From Streptomyces lasiicapitis (GTDB lineage: Bacteria; Actinomycetota; Actinomycetes; Streptomycetales; Streptomycetaceae), in the NCBI RefSeq assembly GCF_014646335.1, contig NZ_BMNG01000003.1, positions 598,151 through 662,150 on the forward strand: DNA of 64,000 nt, written 5' to 3'. A program made the position numbers and the translations under genes. This document shows, piece by piece, positions 1 through 8,734 of the stretch; position 1 is the stretch's first letter; every line of letters begins with the position of its first letter. Below the pieces are notes generated by a model. The model saw only the letters and a program-made list of their open reading frames with translations. It made no database searches and was not told the origin of the DNA.

Positions 1-1152
1 GTCACGCTGCCCCGCTCCCTCATCCAGATGGCCACCATGGGCGCGCTGGTCTCCGCGTTCGCGCTGGCGCTCGCGCTCAATCTGCGGCTGCGCATCCGGC
101 CCAGCGCCTTCGTGTTCCTGCTCACCCTGCTGCTCGTGCCGAGCGTGATCTCCAGCGCGAACCTGGAGGTCGGGTACGGGGCGCTGTTCCGCTGCGGACG
201 GCTCGCTCTGTTCGTCGGCACGCTGTGGCTGCTCAGCCGCTGGTGGGACGGCAGCGTGACATTCGTCCGCCACCACATCCGGATGTACTTCGTGGTGCTG
301 GTGTCGGTGGCCGCGGGCCTTGTCGTCGCACCGGGCACGGCCATGCCGGAGTACTACGGCGGACGCCTCGTCGGCGCGTTGTGGCCGCTCACCCCGCCGC
401 AGATCGGGCAGTACGCCGCAGTGATCATCGGGCTCACCGTGCTGCTCGTCCTGGGCCGTCAAACCACGGGGGCCAGCGCGGCGTTGGTCATCGTGCCGTC
501 GCTCGTCCTGCTCGCGCTGACCCATACCCGCACGGCCACGCTGGGCCTGCTCATCGGGCTTGTCCTCGCGATCGGCTCGCTCGTCCTGACCAGCGCCGCC
601 GCCCGCCGGTTCTTCGCCTGGACGGTGGTGATCGCCGCGGTGGCCGCGGTGGCGTTCAGCTCCGCGATGCAGTCCTGGTACCTGCGCGGACAGAGCCAGG
701 AGAACCTGTCCGACCTCACCGGCCGGGCCAAGGTCTGGGACGCCCTGCTCGCGGCGCCCCGGACGACCGGCGAGAAGGTGTTCGGCATGGGCCTGAGCGA
801 CAAGTCGTTCGGCGGCCTGCCGATCGACAACAGCTGGCTCGCCGCGTACCACGAGCAGGGTCTGATCGGCGTCACCATCGTGGCCGCTTTCATGATCGTC
901 CTCGCCGGTGTCGCGCTGCTGCGGCCGCCGTCGCTGCCGCGGGCCTGCGCGATCTTCCTGATCAGCTACTGCGCCATCTCGTCGTACACCGAGGCAGGCC
1001 TCGCCGACGCCTCGCCGTACCTGCTGCACCTGGCCCTGGCCGCCTCGCTGCTCGCGGCACCCGCCGCGGCAACGCACCTGCCGACCGCCGCAACGCACCT
1101 GCCGACGCCCGCAGTTCCCCGACGACGTGTCCCGCGATGGGCCCGGAGGTGA
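1..1152 (+). CDS. O-antigen ligase/polymerase-like membrane protein (5' end cut by window edge)
   Basis: The reading frame is open to the left edge of the window, so the true start probably lies outside; an in-frame ATG at 28 has no Shine-Dalgarno. The visible 374+ residues contain about nine hydrophobic spans. The segments THTRTATLGL, GRAKVWDALL and IDNSWLAAYHEQGLIG resemble the periplasmic-loop signature of the Wzy/O-antigen ligase family, whose members join or polymerise lipid-linked glycans at the outer face of the membrane. The C-terminus carries a duplicated AATHLPT unit and a basic tail. It is the first visible gene of a glycan operon and ends 7 bp before the glycosyltransferase start. 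Family assignment is good; whether it is a polymerase or a ligase cannot be told. Confidence 0.75.
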   Translation, partial: VTLPRSLIQMATMGALVSAFALALALNLRLRIRPSAFVFLLTLLLVPSVISSANLEVGYGALFRCGRLALFVGTLWLLSRWWDGSVTFVRHHIRMYFVVLVSVAAGLVVAPGTAMPEYYGGRLVGALWPLTPPQIGQYAAVIIGLTVLLVLGRQTTGASAALVIVPSLVLLALTHTRTATLGLLIGLVLAIGSLVLTSAAARRFFAWTVVIAAVAAVAFSSAMQSWYLRGQSQENLSDLTGRAKVWDALLAAPRTTGEKVFGMGLSDKSFGGLPIDNSWLAAYHEQGLIGVTIVAAFMIVLAGVALLRPPSLPRACAIFLISYCAISSYTEAGLADASPYLLHLALAASLLAAPAAATHLPTAATHLPTPAVPRRRVPRWARR

Positions 1153-1159
1153 CCTGACC

Positions 1160-2371
1160 ATGCACGTACTCGTGGTGCACAACCGCTACTCCTCGGCGCA
1201 GCCGAGCGGGGAGAACAGGGTGGTCGAAGAGGAGGTGGGGCTGCTGCGCGCGGCCGGCCACCGGGTCGACCTGTTCGAGCGGCGCAGCGACGACATCGCC
1301 GCGAAGTCCCTGCTCGGCAAGGTCGCGGTGCCGCTCCTCGTGCCGTGGAACCCGGGGGTCCGCTCGGAGTTGGCCGCCCGTCTGCGCGCGGAGCGCCCTG
1401 ACGTGGTGCATGTCCACAACGTCTTCCCGCTCCTGTCGCCCGCGGTGCTCGCCGCCTGCGCCGACGCCGGTGTGCCCGTCGTCGCGACGCTGCACAACTA
1501 CACCCAGGTCTGCCCGCCCGGCACGCTGCACCGGGACGGCCGCCGGTGCACCGAGTGTGTCGGCTCCGCGATGGCGCTGCCCGCCGTCCGGCACGGCTGC
1601 TACCGCGACTCCCGCCTCGCGACGGTGCCGCTCGCGGTCAGCATGACCGTCAACCGGCGGCGGTGGTGGTCCGGCGTGGAGCGGTTCTTCTGCATCTCCG
1701 CGGCGCAGCGCGACGTCCTCGTACGCTCCGGCATGCCGGCCGAACGGCTCGCGGTGAAGCACAACTTCGTCCCCGACCCGGGTGCCCGCCGGGAGGGCGA
1801 GGGCGAGCATCTGCTCTTCCTCGGCCGGCTCGCGGAGGGCAAGGGCATGCGGCTGCTCATGACCGCGTGGGACCAGGTCGCGGCGGACGGCGGTGTGGGC
1901 GTGCCGCTCGTGATCGCGGGCGCGGGGCCGCTGGAGCGGGAGGTGACCGCCTGGGCGGCGGGCCGGGACGACGTGCGGTACGTCGGTCTGTACGACCCGG
2001 AGGAGTGCCGGAAGGCCGTCGCGCGTGCGGTGGCCGTGGTGGCGCCCTCGACGGTCATGGAGACGTTCGGGCTCGTGGTCGCGGAGGCGATGGCGGCGGG
2101 GGTCCCGGCCGTCGCCGCCGATCACGGCGCCTTCGTCGAACTCGTCGAGGACGGGGTGACCGGGCTGCTTCACCAGCCGGGCGACGCGGCCTCGCTCGCG
2201 TCCCGCATCCGCCGGATCGCGGCCGACCAGGACCGCAACCGGGAGATGGGACAGGCGGCCCGGCGCCGATACGAGCAGGGGTTCAGCCCGGCCGTCGGCC
2301 TGGAGCGCCTGGAGGAGGGGTACCGCTCCGCGATCGCGGGGCGGACGGAATCAATGGGGGGCTGTAAATGA
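1160..2371 (+). CDS. Family 4-type (GT-B) glycosyltransferase
   Basis: The product is 403 residues starting MHVLVVHNRY. I chose the ATG at 1160 because GGAGGT lies 9 bp upstream. The N-terminal donor-side fold has the usual PDVVHVHNVFPLLSP stretch. The C-terminal half has LLFLGRLAEGKGMRLL and the E-x7-E type nucleotide-sugar site around METFGLVVAEAMAAGVP, both typical of GT4 enzymes. It is a cytoplasmic, membrane-associated enzyme adding one sugar to the repeat unit; donor and acceptor are unknown. Its last residues (TESMGGCK) lie in a tandemly duplicated 26-bp segment that also contains the next gene's start region. Confidence 0.88.
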   Translation: MHVLVVHNRYSSAQPSGENRVVEEEVGLLRAAGHRVDLFERRSDDIAAKSLLGKVAVPLLVPWNPGVRSELAARLRAERPDVVHVHNVFPLLSPAVLAACADAGVPVVATLHNYTQVCPPGTLHRDGRRCTECVGSAMALPAVRHGCYRDSRLATVPLAVSMTVNRRRWWSGVERFFCISAAQRDVLVRSGMPAERLAVKHNFVPDPGARREGEGEHLLFLGRLAEGKGMRLLMTAWDQVAADGGVGVPLVIAGAGPLEREVTAWAAGRDDVRYVGLYDPEECRKAVARAVAVVAPSTVMETFGLVVAEAMAAGVPAVAADHGAFVELVEDGVTGLLHQPGDAASLASRIRRIAADQDRNREMGQAARRRYEQGFSPAVGLERLEEGYRSAIAGRTESMGGCK

Positions 2372-2396
2372 ACGGAATCAATGGGGGCAGTAAATG
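2345..2396 (+). repeat. 26-bp tandem duplication spanning a stop/start junction
   Basis: ACGGAATCAATGGGGGGCTG followed by TAAATG (2345-2370) is repeated as ACGGAATCAATGGGGGCAG followed by TAAATG (2372-2396), with one mismatch and a one-base length difference. The second copy contains the ATG of the methyltransferase; the first contains the TGA of the glycosyltransferase. It looks like a duplicated translation-initiation region. Confidence 0.85.
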
Positions 2397-3656
2397 ACTC
2401 GATGCCGACTCTGCGGCTCGACGGCGATGGGGAGCGTCGTCGACCTGGGGGCGACCCCGCCGTGCGAGAGCTTTCTCGCCGCGGACCAACTGGACCGGGC
2501 AGAGCCCGCGTACCCGCTGCATCTGCGGGTCTGCACGGCCTGTTGGCTGGCGCAGATACCTCCGCTGATCACGCCTGAGGAGACGTTCAAGGAGTACGCG
2601 TACTTCTCCTCGTACTCGACCTCCTGGGTGGAGCACGCGCGCACGTACGTCGCCGACGCCGTGCGGAAGGTGGGTCTCGACTCCGAGGGCTCCGAGGGTT
2701 CCGAGGGTTCCGACGCCTTCGTGGTCGAAGTCGCCAGCAACGACGGGTACTTGCTGAAGCACGTCGTGGACCGCGGGATCCGCTGCCTCGGCATCGAGCC
2801 GTCGGTGAACGTCGGCGCCGCGGCACGGGACGCGGGCGTGCCCACGCTCACGGAGTTCCTGAGCCCGGAGACCGGCGCGGCCGTCCGCGCCGAGCACGGC
2901 CCGGCGAACCTGGTCGTGGCCAACAACGTGTACGCGCACATCCCCGACGTGGTCGGTTTCACCCAGGGCCTGCGCGCCCTGGTCGCCGACGACGGCTGGG
3001 TCTCCATCGAGGTGCAGCACCTGCTGACCCTGATCGAGGAGAACCAGTACGACACGATCTACCACGAGCACTTCCAGTACTACACGGTCGCCTCCGCGAT
3101 CCGGGCCCTCGCGAGCGGCGGACTCGCCCTCGTGGACGTGGAGTTGCTGCCCACGCACGGCGGCTCCATCCGGCTCTGGGCCCGCCCGACCGAGGCGGCC
3201 GGTGAGCCGTCGCAGCAGGTCGCCGACGTACTGGCCCGGGAGAAGGCCGCCGGGCTTCAGGAGCTGTCCGGGTACGCCGAGTTCGCCGCCCGGGTGGCCA
3301 AGGTGCGCCGGGACCTCCTGAAGTTCCTCATCGAGGCGGCCGAGCGCGGCGAGACGGTCGTCGGCTACGGCGCCCCCGGCAAGGGCAACACCCTGCTCAA
3401 CCACTGCGGCATCCGGCCCGACCTGCTCGCGTACACGGTCGACCGCAACCCCTACAAGCACGGCAGGTTCACCCCGGGCACCCGCATCCCGATCCTGCCG
3501 CCCGAGCGGATCGCCGCCGACAAGCCGGACTACGTCCTCGTCCTGCCGTGGAACCTGCGCGCCGAACTGACCGAGCAACTGTCCTTCGTGCACGAGTGGG
3601 GCGGCCGCCTCGTCTTTCCCATCCCGGAACTCAGCATTGTCGAGGTCAACTCATGA
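2394..3656 (+). CDS. Zinc-binding SAM-dependent sugar C-methyltransferase
   Basis: 420 residues. The N-terminus (CRLCG, then VCTACW near residues 47-50) is the four-cysteine zinc domain of the NDP-hexose C-methyltransferase family (Methyltransf_13, TylCIII-like). The SAM site VVEVASNDGYLLKH lies near residue 110. YHEHFQYYT follows near residue 220, and GYGAPGKGNTLLNHCGI marks the C-terminal Methyltransf_14 domain. The family puts a methyl group on a ring carbon of a nucleotide-bound keto sugar, so the operon probably makes a branched sugar. An odd SEGSEGSEGS insertion (9-bp DNA repeats) sits just before the SAM site. The start overlaps the next gene only at its 3' end (ATGA at 3653-3656). Substrate is unknown. 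Confidence 0.88.
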   Translation: MTRCRLCGSTAMGSVVDLGATPPCESFLAADQLDRAEPAYPLHLRVCTACWLAQIPPLITPEETFKEYAYFSSYSTSWVEHARTYVADAVRKVGLDSEGSEGSEGSDAFVVEVASNDGYLLKHVVDRGIRCLGIEPSVNVGAAARDAGVPTLTEFLSPETGAAVRAEHGPANLVVANNVYAHIPDVVGFTQGLRALVADDGWVSIEVQHLLTLIEENQYDTIYHEHFQYYTVASAIRALASGGLALVDVELLPTHGGSIRLWARPTEAAGEPSQQVADVLAREKAAGLQELSGYAEFAARVAKVRRDLLKFLIEAAERGETVVGYGAPGKGNTLLNHCGIRPDLLAYTVDRNPYKHGRFTPGTRIPILPPERIAADKPDYVLVLPWNLRAELTEQLSFVHEWGGRLVFPIPELSIVEVNS

Positions 3657-4447
3657 AGGTCGTTCTGTTCTGCGGCGGTTACGGGATGCGGATGCGCAGC
3701 GGTGCCGCGGACGACGTGCCCAAGCCTATGGCGATGGTCGGCCCGCGACCGCTGATCTGGCACGTCATGCGCTACTACGCGCACTTCGGGCACACGGAGT
3801 TCATCCTGTGCCTCGGCTACGGGGCGCACCACATCAAGGACTTCTTCCTCCACTACGAGGAGACGACGTCCAACGACTTCGTACTGAGAGCCGGGCGGAC
3901 CGAGCTCCTCTCCACCGACATCGCCGACTGGACGATCACGTTCGCGCAGACCGGCATCGAGTCGCCGATCGGGGAACGCCTCCGCCGGGTGCGCCACCAC
4001 CTGAACGGCGACGAGATGTTCCTCGCCAACTACGCCGACGTGCTCACCGACGCCCCCCTGCCGGAGATGATCGAGAACTTCTCCCGGCGCGACGCCGGCG
4101 CGTCGATGATGGTCGTGCCGCCGCAGTCCTCTTTCCACTGCGTGGAGTTGGGCGAGGGCGGCCTGGTGGGCGGCATCACCGCGGTCAGCGACATGCCGCT
4201 GTGGGAGAACGGCGGCTACTTCGTGCTCCGCCAGGAAGTCTTCGACCACATACCCGAGAACGGGGACCTGGTCGCCGACGGCTGCGCCCAACTCGCCAAG
4301 CAGGGACGGCTTGTGGCGCACCAGCACCGCGGCTTCTGGAAGCCGACCGACACCGTGAAGGAGCGGGCCGCGCTCGACGACGCCTACACCCGGGGCGACC
4401 GCCCGTGGGCCGTGTGGGAGCGGGACGGCGCGGGGGTGAGCGCGTGA
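3653..4447 (+). CDS. Sugar-1-phosphate nucleotidyltransferase (RfbF-like)
   Basis: 264 residues. The ATG at 3653 overlaps the previous stop (ATGA). The start MKVVLFCGGYGMRMRSG and VPKPMAMVGPRPLIWHVMRYYAHFG match the glycine-rich nucleotide loop and sugar-phosphate site of glucose-1-phosphate cytidylyltransferases and related NTP_transferase enzymes. The following GYGAHHIKDFF stretch is especially RfbF-like. It should activate a sugar 1-phosphate as a CDP- (or other NDP-) sugar. Translational coupling to the methyltransferase and the deacetylase supports a common sugar pathway. No CDP-glucose 4,6-dehydratase of the RfbG type is evident in the operon, apart from the SDR at 5101. The base used (C, U or dT) is uncertain. 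Confidence 0.82.
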   Translation: MKVVLFCGGYGMRMRSGAADDVPKPMAMVGPRPLIWHVMRYYAHFGHTEFILCLGYGAHHIKDFFLHYEETTSNDFVLRAGRTELLSTDIADWTITFAQTGIESPIGERLRRVRHHLNGDEMFLANYADVLTDAPLPEMIENFSRRDAGASMMVVPPQSSFHCVELGEGGLVGGITAVSDMPLWENGGYFVLRQEVFDHIPENGDLVADGCAQLAKQGRLVAHQHRGFWKPTDTVKERAALDDAYTRGDRPWAVWERDGAGVSA

Positions 4448-5094
4448 TCCGGCTCGGGGCCGGGCGCCGCCTGGACCGGATCGTCGCCGTGGGCGCGCAC
4501 TGCGACGACATCGCCATCGGCGCGGGCGGCACCCTGCTCACCATGTGCCTCGCGCGGCCGGGCATCCGCGTCGACGCGCTGGTGCTCTCCGGCGGTGGCG
4601 GCGAGCGGGAGCAGGAGGAGCAGGCCGCGCTCGCCGCCTTCTGCCCCGGCGCCGAACTGCACCTGACCGTACTGAAGTTGCCCGACGGCCGGATGCCCGC
4701 GCACTGGGAGGAGGCCAAGGCCGCGGTCGAGGAACTGCGGATGCGGACCGACCCCGACCTGGTCCTCGCCCCGCGCACCGAAGACGCCCACCAGGACCAC
4801 CGCGGCCTGGCGAAGCTGATGACCACCGCGTTCCGCGACCACCTCGTGCTCGCGTACGAGATCGTCAAGTGGGACGGCGACCTCGGCCGCCCGTCGGCGT
4901 ACCAGCCGTTGACGCCGGAGATCGCCGAGCAGAAGGTCCGGCTGTTGCAGGAGCACTACCCCTCGCAGCGGCACCGGCCCTGGTACGACCGGGAGGCCTT
5001 CCTCGGCCTCGCGCGGATCCGCGGGATCGAATGCCACGCGCGCTACGCCGAGGCGTTCGCCGCCACCAAAATCACGCTCAATCTGGGGGGATGA
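4444..5094 (+). CDS. PIG-L (LmbE-like) zinc deacetylase
   Basis: 216 residues from GTG at 4444, which overlaps the preceding stop (GTGA). The N-terminal GAHCDD corresponds to the AHPDD zinc motif and HQDHRG supplies the second metal-binding HxDH element. PIG-L enzymes remove the acetyl group from N-acetyl sugars and sugar conjugates such as GlcNAc-inositol. Here the likely substrate is an N-acylated sugar or sugar nucleotide made by the neighbours. AHPDD reads AHCDD in this protein, a cysteine replacing proline, which still leaves the metal-binding H, D and D. The protein is soluble with no signal peptide. Exact substrate is unknown. Confidence 0.85.
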   Translation: MIRLGAGRRLDRIVAVGAHCDDIAIGAGGTLLTMCLARPGIRVDALVLSGGGGEREQEEQAALAAFCPGAELHLTVLKLPDGRMPAHWEEAKAAVEELRMRTDPDLVLAPRTEDAHQDHRGLAKLMTTAFRDHLVLAYEIVKWDGDLGRPSAYQPLTPEIAEQKVRLLQEHYPSQRHRPWYDREAFLGLARIRGIECHARYAEAFAATKITLNLGG

Positions 5095-5100
5095 ACCACC

Positions 5101-6126
5101 TTGCGAGTACTGCTGACCGGGCACCAGGGATACCTGGGCACCGTCATGGCCCCGGTCCTGAAGGCCGCCGGGCACGAAGTCGTCGGCCTCGACGCGGGAC
5201 TTTTCGCCGACTGCGTCCTCGGCCCGCCGCCCGCGGACCCGCGGGGCCACCGGGTGGACCTGCGCGACGTCACGGCCGAGCACGTGGCCGGGGTGGACGC
5301 CGTGATCCACTTGGCCGCGCTCTCCAACGACCCGCTGGGCTCGCTGGCGCCGGAACTCACGTACGACATCAACCACCACGCCTCCGTACACCTGGCCCGC
5401 CTGGCCCGCGAGGCCGGAGTGCGGCGCTTCCTGTACGCGTCGACCTGCTCGGTGTACGGCGCCGCCGGCGGCGGCGACCTCGTGGCCGAGGACGCCCCGC
5501 TGCGGCCGGTGACGCCGTATGCGGAGTCCAAGGTGCGGGTGGAGGACGACCTGCACGCGCTCGCCGACGGCGACTTCAGCCCGGTGTACATGCGCAACGC
5601 CACCGCCTTCGGCTACTCGCCCCGCCTGCGCGCCGACATCGTGCTGAACAACCTGGTGGGCCACGCGCTGCTGTCCGGCGAGGTCCTCGTGATGTCCGAC
5701 GGCACCCCGTGGCGCCCGCTGGTGCACGCCGTCGACATCGCGCGGGCCTTCTCGGCCGTGCTGACCGCTCCCCGCGAAGCCGTGCACGACCGGGCGTTCA
5801 ACATCGGCAGCGAGACCAACAACGTCACGGTCGCCGAGATCGCCGAGCAGGTCGCCGAGGCGGTGTCCGGGGCGAAGGTGGTGATCACCGGCGAGACCGG
5901 CGCCGACCCGCGGTCGTACCGCGTGGACTTCTCCCGGTTCCGCGCCGCCATCCCCGGCTTCGACTGCGAGTGGACGGTGAAGCGCGGCGCCCTCGAACTC
6001 GCCGACGCCTACCGGAAGTTCGGCCTGACACGCGAGGACTTCGAGCGACGCTTCACCCGCCTCGCCGTGCTGCGCGCGGCGTCCGACACCGGCGCCGTCG
6101 ACGACACCCTGCGGTGGCGCCGATGA
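5101..6126 (+). CDS. NAD-dependent epimerase/dehydratase (extended SDR)
   Basis: 341 residues from TTG at 5101, downstream of a GGGGGG stretch. The Rossmann loop TGHQGYLG is at the N-terminus, STCSVYG follows, and the catalytic pair is in TPYAESK (Y-x3-K). This is the nucleotide-sugar epimerase/4,6-dehydratase superfamily. In this operon it is the only visible candidate to make the 4-keto sugar needed by the C-methyltransferase and by the RfbC-like epimerase. The sequence alone does not tell dehydratase from epimerase or reductase. The stop overlaps the next start (ATGA at 6123-6126). Confidence 0.83.
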   Translation: MRVLLTGHQGYLGTVMAPVLKAAGHEVVGLDAGLFADCVLGPPPADPRGHRVDLRDVTAEHVAGVDAVIHLAALSNDPLGSLAPELTYDINHHASVHLARLAREAGVRRFLYASTCSVYGAAGGGDLVAEDAPLRPVTPYAESKVRVEDDLHALADGDFSPVYMRNATAFGYSPRLRADIVLNNLVGHALLSGEVLVMSDGTPWRPLVHAVDIARAFSAVLTAPREAVHDRAFNIGSETNNVTVAEIAEQVAEAVSGAKVVITGETGADPRSYRVDFSRFRAAIPGFDCEWTVKRGALELADAYRKFGLTREDFERRFTRLAVLRAASDTGAVDDTLRWRR

Positions 6127-7397
6127 CGACAGAAGGCGAGCAGATGCACGAACTGGTGGAGCGGCTCTACCCGCTCTGCCGGAGCATCACCGGCGACGGT
6201 GTGCGCGCCACCCTGGACATCGTCGGCGAGTACGTCCCGCTCCAGGTCCACGAGGTCCCGACGGGGACGCAGGTGCTCGACTGGACCGTGCCGCAGGAGT
6301 GGAACATCCGCGACGCGTACATCGCCGACACCGCCGGAAACCGCGTCGTCGACTTCGCCGCGTCCAGCCTGCACGTGCTCGGCTACAGCGTGCCCGTGTC
6401 GCGGACCATGCCGCTGTCCGAGCTGCGCGCACACCTGCACACCCTTCCGGAGCACCCGAGTTGGGTGCCGTACCGCACCAGCTACTACAAGCCGGAGTGG
6501 GGATTCTGCCTGGCCCAGGACACCCTGGACGCGCTGCCGGACGGCGACTACGAGGTGCGTGTCGACTCCACGCTCGCGGACGGCCACCTCACCTACGCCG
6601 AGCACGTGGTCCCCGGCCAGGTCCCCGACGAGGTGATCGTCTCCTGCCACACCTGCCACCCGTCGCTGGCCAACGACAACCTCGCGGGCATCGCGGTGGC
6701 CACGTTCCTGGCCAGGGCGTTGGCGGAGCAAACCCCGTACTACACCTACCGGTTCATCTACGCTCCCGGCACCATCGGGGCGATCACCTGGCTGGCCCGC
6801 AACGCGGAGCGGATCGAGAAGGTCAAGCACGGGCTCGTGCTCGCCTGCGCGGGCGACTCGGGGCAACTGACGTACAAACAGAGCAGGCGCGGCGACGCGG
6901 AGATCGACCGGGTGCTTCGGCACGTCCTCGCCGCCTCCGAACGCTCGCACAGTGTCAAGGAGTTCACTCCGTACGGCTACGACGAGCGGCAGTACTGCTC
7001 ACCGGGGTTCAATCTCGGCGTGGGCTCGCTCAGCCGGACCCCGTACGCCGGCTACCCCGAGTACCACACCTCGGCCGACAACCCGGACTTCGTCTCGCCG
7101 GAGGCGATGACGGACACCCTCTCGTTGTGCCGCGAGGCGTTCGCCGTCCTCGACCGCAACCGGCGGTACGTCAACCTCAGCCCGTACGGCGAACCACAGC
7201 TCGGCAGGCGGGGGTTGTACGAATCGCTCGGCGGGCGCAGCGACGCCAAGCAGGCCCAGATGGCCATGCTCTGGGTGCTCAGCCTCTCTGACGGCGAGCA
7301 CAGCCTGCTCGACGTCGCGGAGCGGTCCGGGCTGCCGTTCGACACGGTCGCCGGCGCGGCCGACGCCCTGGGCGCCGCCGGGCTGATCAAGGCATGA
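6123..7397 (+). CDS. DUF4910 (M28-like) protein with C-terminal winged helix
   Basis: 424 residues. ATG at 6123 overlaps the previous stop; an alternative ATG at 6144 has an AGAAGG-like ribosome site. The core has CHTCHPSLANDNLAG (H179, D185 as metal ligands) and GYPEYHTSADN (H315), the pattern of DUF4910 proteins, which have a zinc aminopeptidase M28-like fold. An N-terminal DUF2172-like segment and a C-terminal SDGEHSLLDVAERSGLPFDTV winged helix complete the usual three-part architecture. Members sit in sugar and polysaccharide clusters but their reaction is not established. Amide hydrolysis of an aminoacyl- or acyl-amino sugar would suit its place beside a PIG-L deacetylase and an aminotransferase; that is inference. 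Confidence 0.8.
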   Translation: MTTEGEQMHELVERLYPLCRSITGDGVRATLDIVGEYVPLQVHEVPTGTQVLDWTVPQEWNIRDAYIADTAGNRVVDFAASSLHVLGYSVPVSRTMPLSELRAHLHTLPEHPSWVPYRTSYYKPEWGFCLAQDTLDALPDGDYEVRVDSTLADGHLTYAEHVVPGQVPDEVIVSCHTCHPSLANDNLAGIAVATFLARALAEQTPYYTYRFIYAPGTIGAITWLARNAERIEKVKHGLVLACAGDSGQLTYKQSRRGDAEIDRVLRHVLAASERSHSVKEFTPYGYDERQYCSPGFNLGVGSLSRTPYAGYPEYHTSADNPDFVSPEAMTDTLSLCREAFAVLDRNRRYVNLSPYGEPQLGRRGLYESLGGRSDAKQAQMAMLWVLSLSDGEHSLLDVAERSGLPFDTVAGAADALGAAGLIKA

Positions 7398-7398
7398 C

Positions 7399-8727
7399 GT
7401 GATGAGCGCCGAGGGGGAGAAGACGACGACCGCGGACCCGGCCGGGCCCGCCGCCGGGCGCACCGCCAAGCGGGCCATGGCGGGACGGCTGTCCTGGGGC
7501 CTTGCCGACCAGGCGGTCTGCAGCATGACCAACTTCGCGGTGGGCATCTACGTGGCCCGCTCGCTCGGCCTTACCGCGTTCGGTGTGTTCAGCCTGGCCT
7601 GGGTGACCTACGGCGTGGTGCTCAGCGTCTCCCGGGGGATTGCCACCGACCCGCTGGTGGTGCGCTTCAGCGGCGTGCCGGACGCGTCCTGGCGCGGGGC
7701 GGCGGCCCGGTCGTCCGGTACCGCGCTCGTCGTCGGCGGTGCCATCGGCCTGGTGTGCCTGGTGGTCGGTCTCGGTCTCGGCGGCCGCGTGGGGCCCGCG
7801 TTCGCCGCCCTCGGCGTGGTGCTGCCCGGGCTGCTCCTGCAAGACGCGTGGCGGTACTCGTTCTTCGCCGCGGGCACCGGACGAAAAGCGTGCGTCAACG
7901 ACCTCCTGGGAGCCCTCGCGCTCGTCCCGGCCCTGCTGGTGGCGGCTCGCGTGGGCAGCGTGGAGGCCTTCGTCCTCGCCTGGGGCGCGGCGGCCGCGGT
8001 GGCCGCCGGATACGGCTGCTTCCAGTCCGGCATCCGGCCGAGGCCCGACAGGGCGCGCGCGTGGCTGCGCGAGCAGCGCGACCTCGGCTACCGCTACCTG
8101 GTCGAGAACGTCGGCGTCAGCGGCGCGTCCCAGCTGCGGGCGTACGGGCTCGGCGCGATCGTCGGGGTGAGCGCGGTGGGCGTGGTCCGGGGCGCCGAGC
8201 TTCTGCTCGGCCCGTTCCTGGCCCTGCTGATGGGCCTTTCGCTCGTCACCGTCCCCGAAGCGGCACGGGTGCTGCGGCAGGCCCCGCACCGCCTGGCCAA
8301 GTTCTGCCTCATGCTGTCCGGCGGCCTCGCCGCCGCCGCGCTGCTCTGGGGCGTGGCGCTGCTCCTGGTACCGGACCGGGCGGGCGAGCTCGTGCTCGGC
8401 GACGTCTGGGGCTCCGCGTCCGACCTCATCGTGCCCGCCGTGCTCGGGGTCGCGGGCTCCGGCCTCGGCATCGGCGCCGCGGCCGGCCTTCGCGCGCTCG
8501 CCGCCGCCCGGCGCAGCCTGCGCGCCCAACTCTTCGCCTCCGCCTGCTACGTCGGCGGCGGGCTCGGCGGAGCGGCCGCGGGCGGCGCGGTCGGCTCGGC
8601 ATGGGGCGTCGCCGCGGCGACCCTCTCCAGTTCCGCCGTCTGGTGGCTGCAACTGCGCTCCGCCCTGCGCGAGCACCACCAGAGTCCGCCTCGCGCGAGC
8701 ACCACAAGAACCCCATCCCCGAAGTGA
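7399..8727 (+). CDS. Polysaccharide flippase (Wzx/MATE-like)
   Basis: About 442 residues; GTG at 7399 is followed directly by an ATG at 7402, which may be the real start. The protein is almost entirely hydrophobic with roughly 12 to 14 spans. Its opening LSWGLADQAVCSMTNFAVGIYVARSLGLTAFG is cut short here: the key feature is the G-L-x-F-G end of transmembrane span 1, common in polysaccharide_synt/MATE-like exporters. It probably moves the lipid-linked repeat unit across the membrane for polymerisation. It lies between biosynthetic and glycosyltransferase genes with a gap of only 7 bp downstream. The C-terminus is a short Ser/Thr/Arg-rich tail. Confidence 0.8.
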   Translation: MMSAEGEKTTTADPAGPAAGRTAKRAMAGRLSWGLADQAVCSMTNFAVGIYVARSLGLTAFGVFSLAWVTYGVVLSVSRGIATDPLVVRFSGVPDASWRGAAARSSGTALVVGGAIGLVCLVVGLGLGGRVGPAFAALGVVLPGLLLQDAWRYSFFAAGTGRKACVNDLLGALALVPALLVAARVGSVEAFVLAWGAAAAVAAGYGCFQSGIRPRPDRARAWLREQRDLGYRYLVENVGVSGASQLRAYGLGAIVGVSAVGVVRGAELLLGPFLALLMGLSLVTVPEAARVLRQAPHRLAKFCLMLSGGLAAAALLWGVALLLVPDRAGELVLGDVWGSASDLIVPAVLGVAGSGLGIGAAAGLRALAAARRSLRAQLFASACYVGGGLGGAAAGGAVGSAWGVAAATLSSSAVWWLQLRSALREHHQSPPRASTTRTPSPK

Positions 8728-8734
8728 GGACGTC

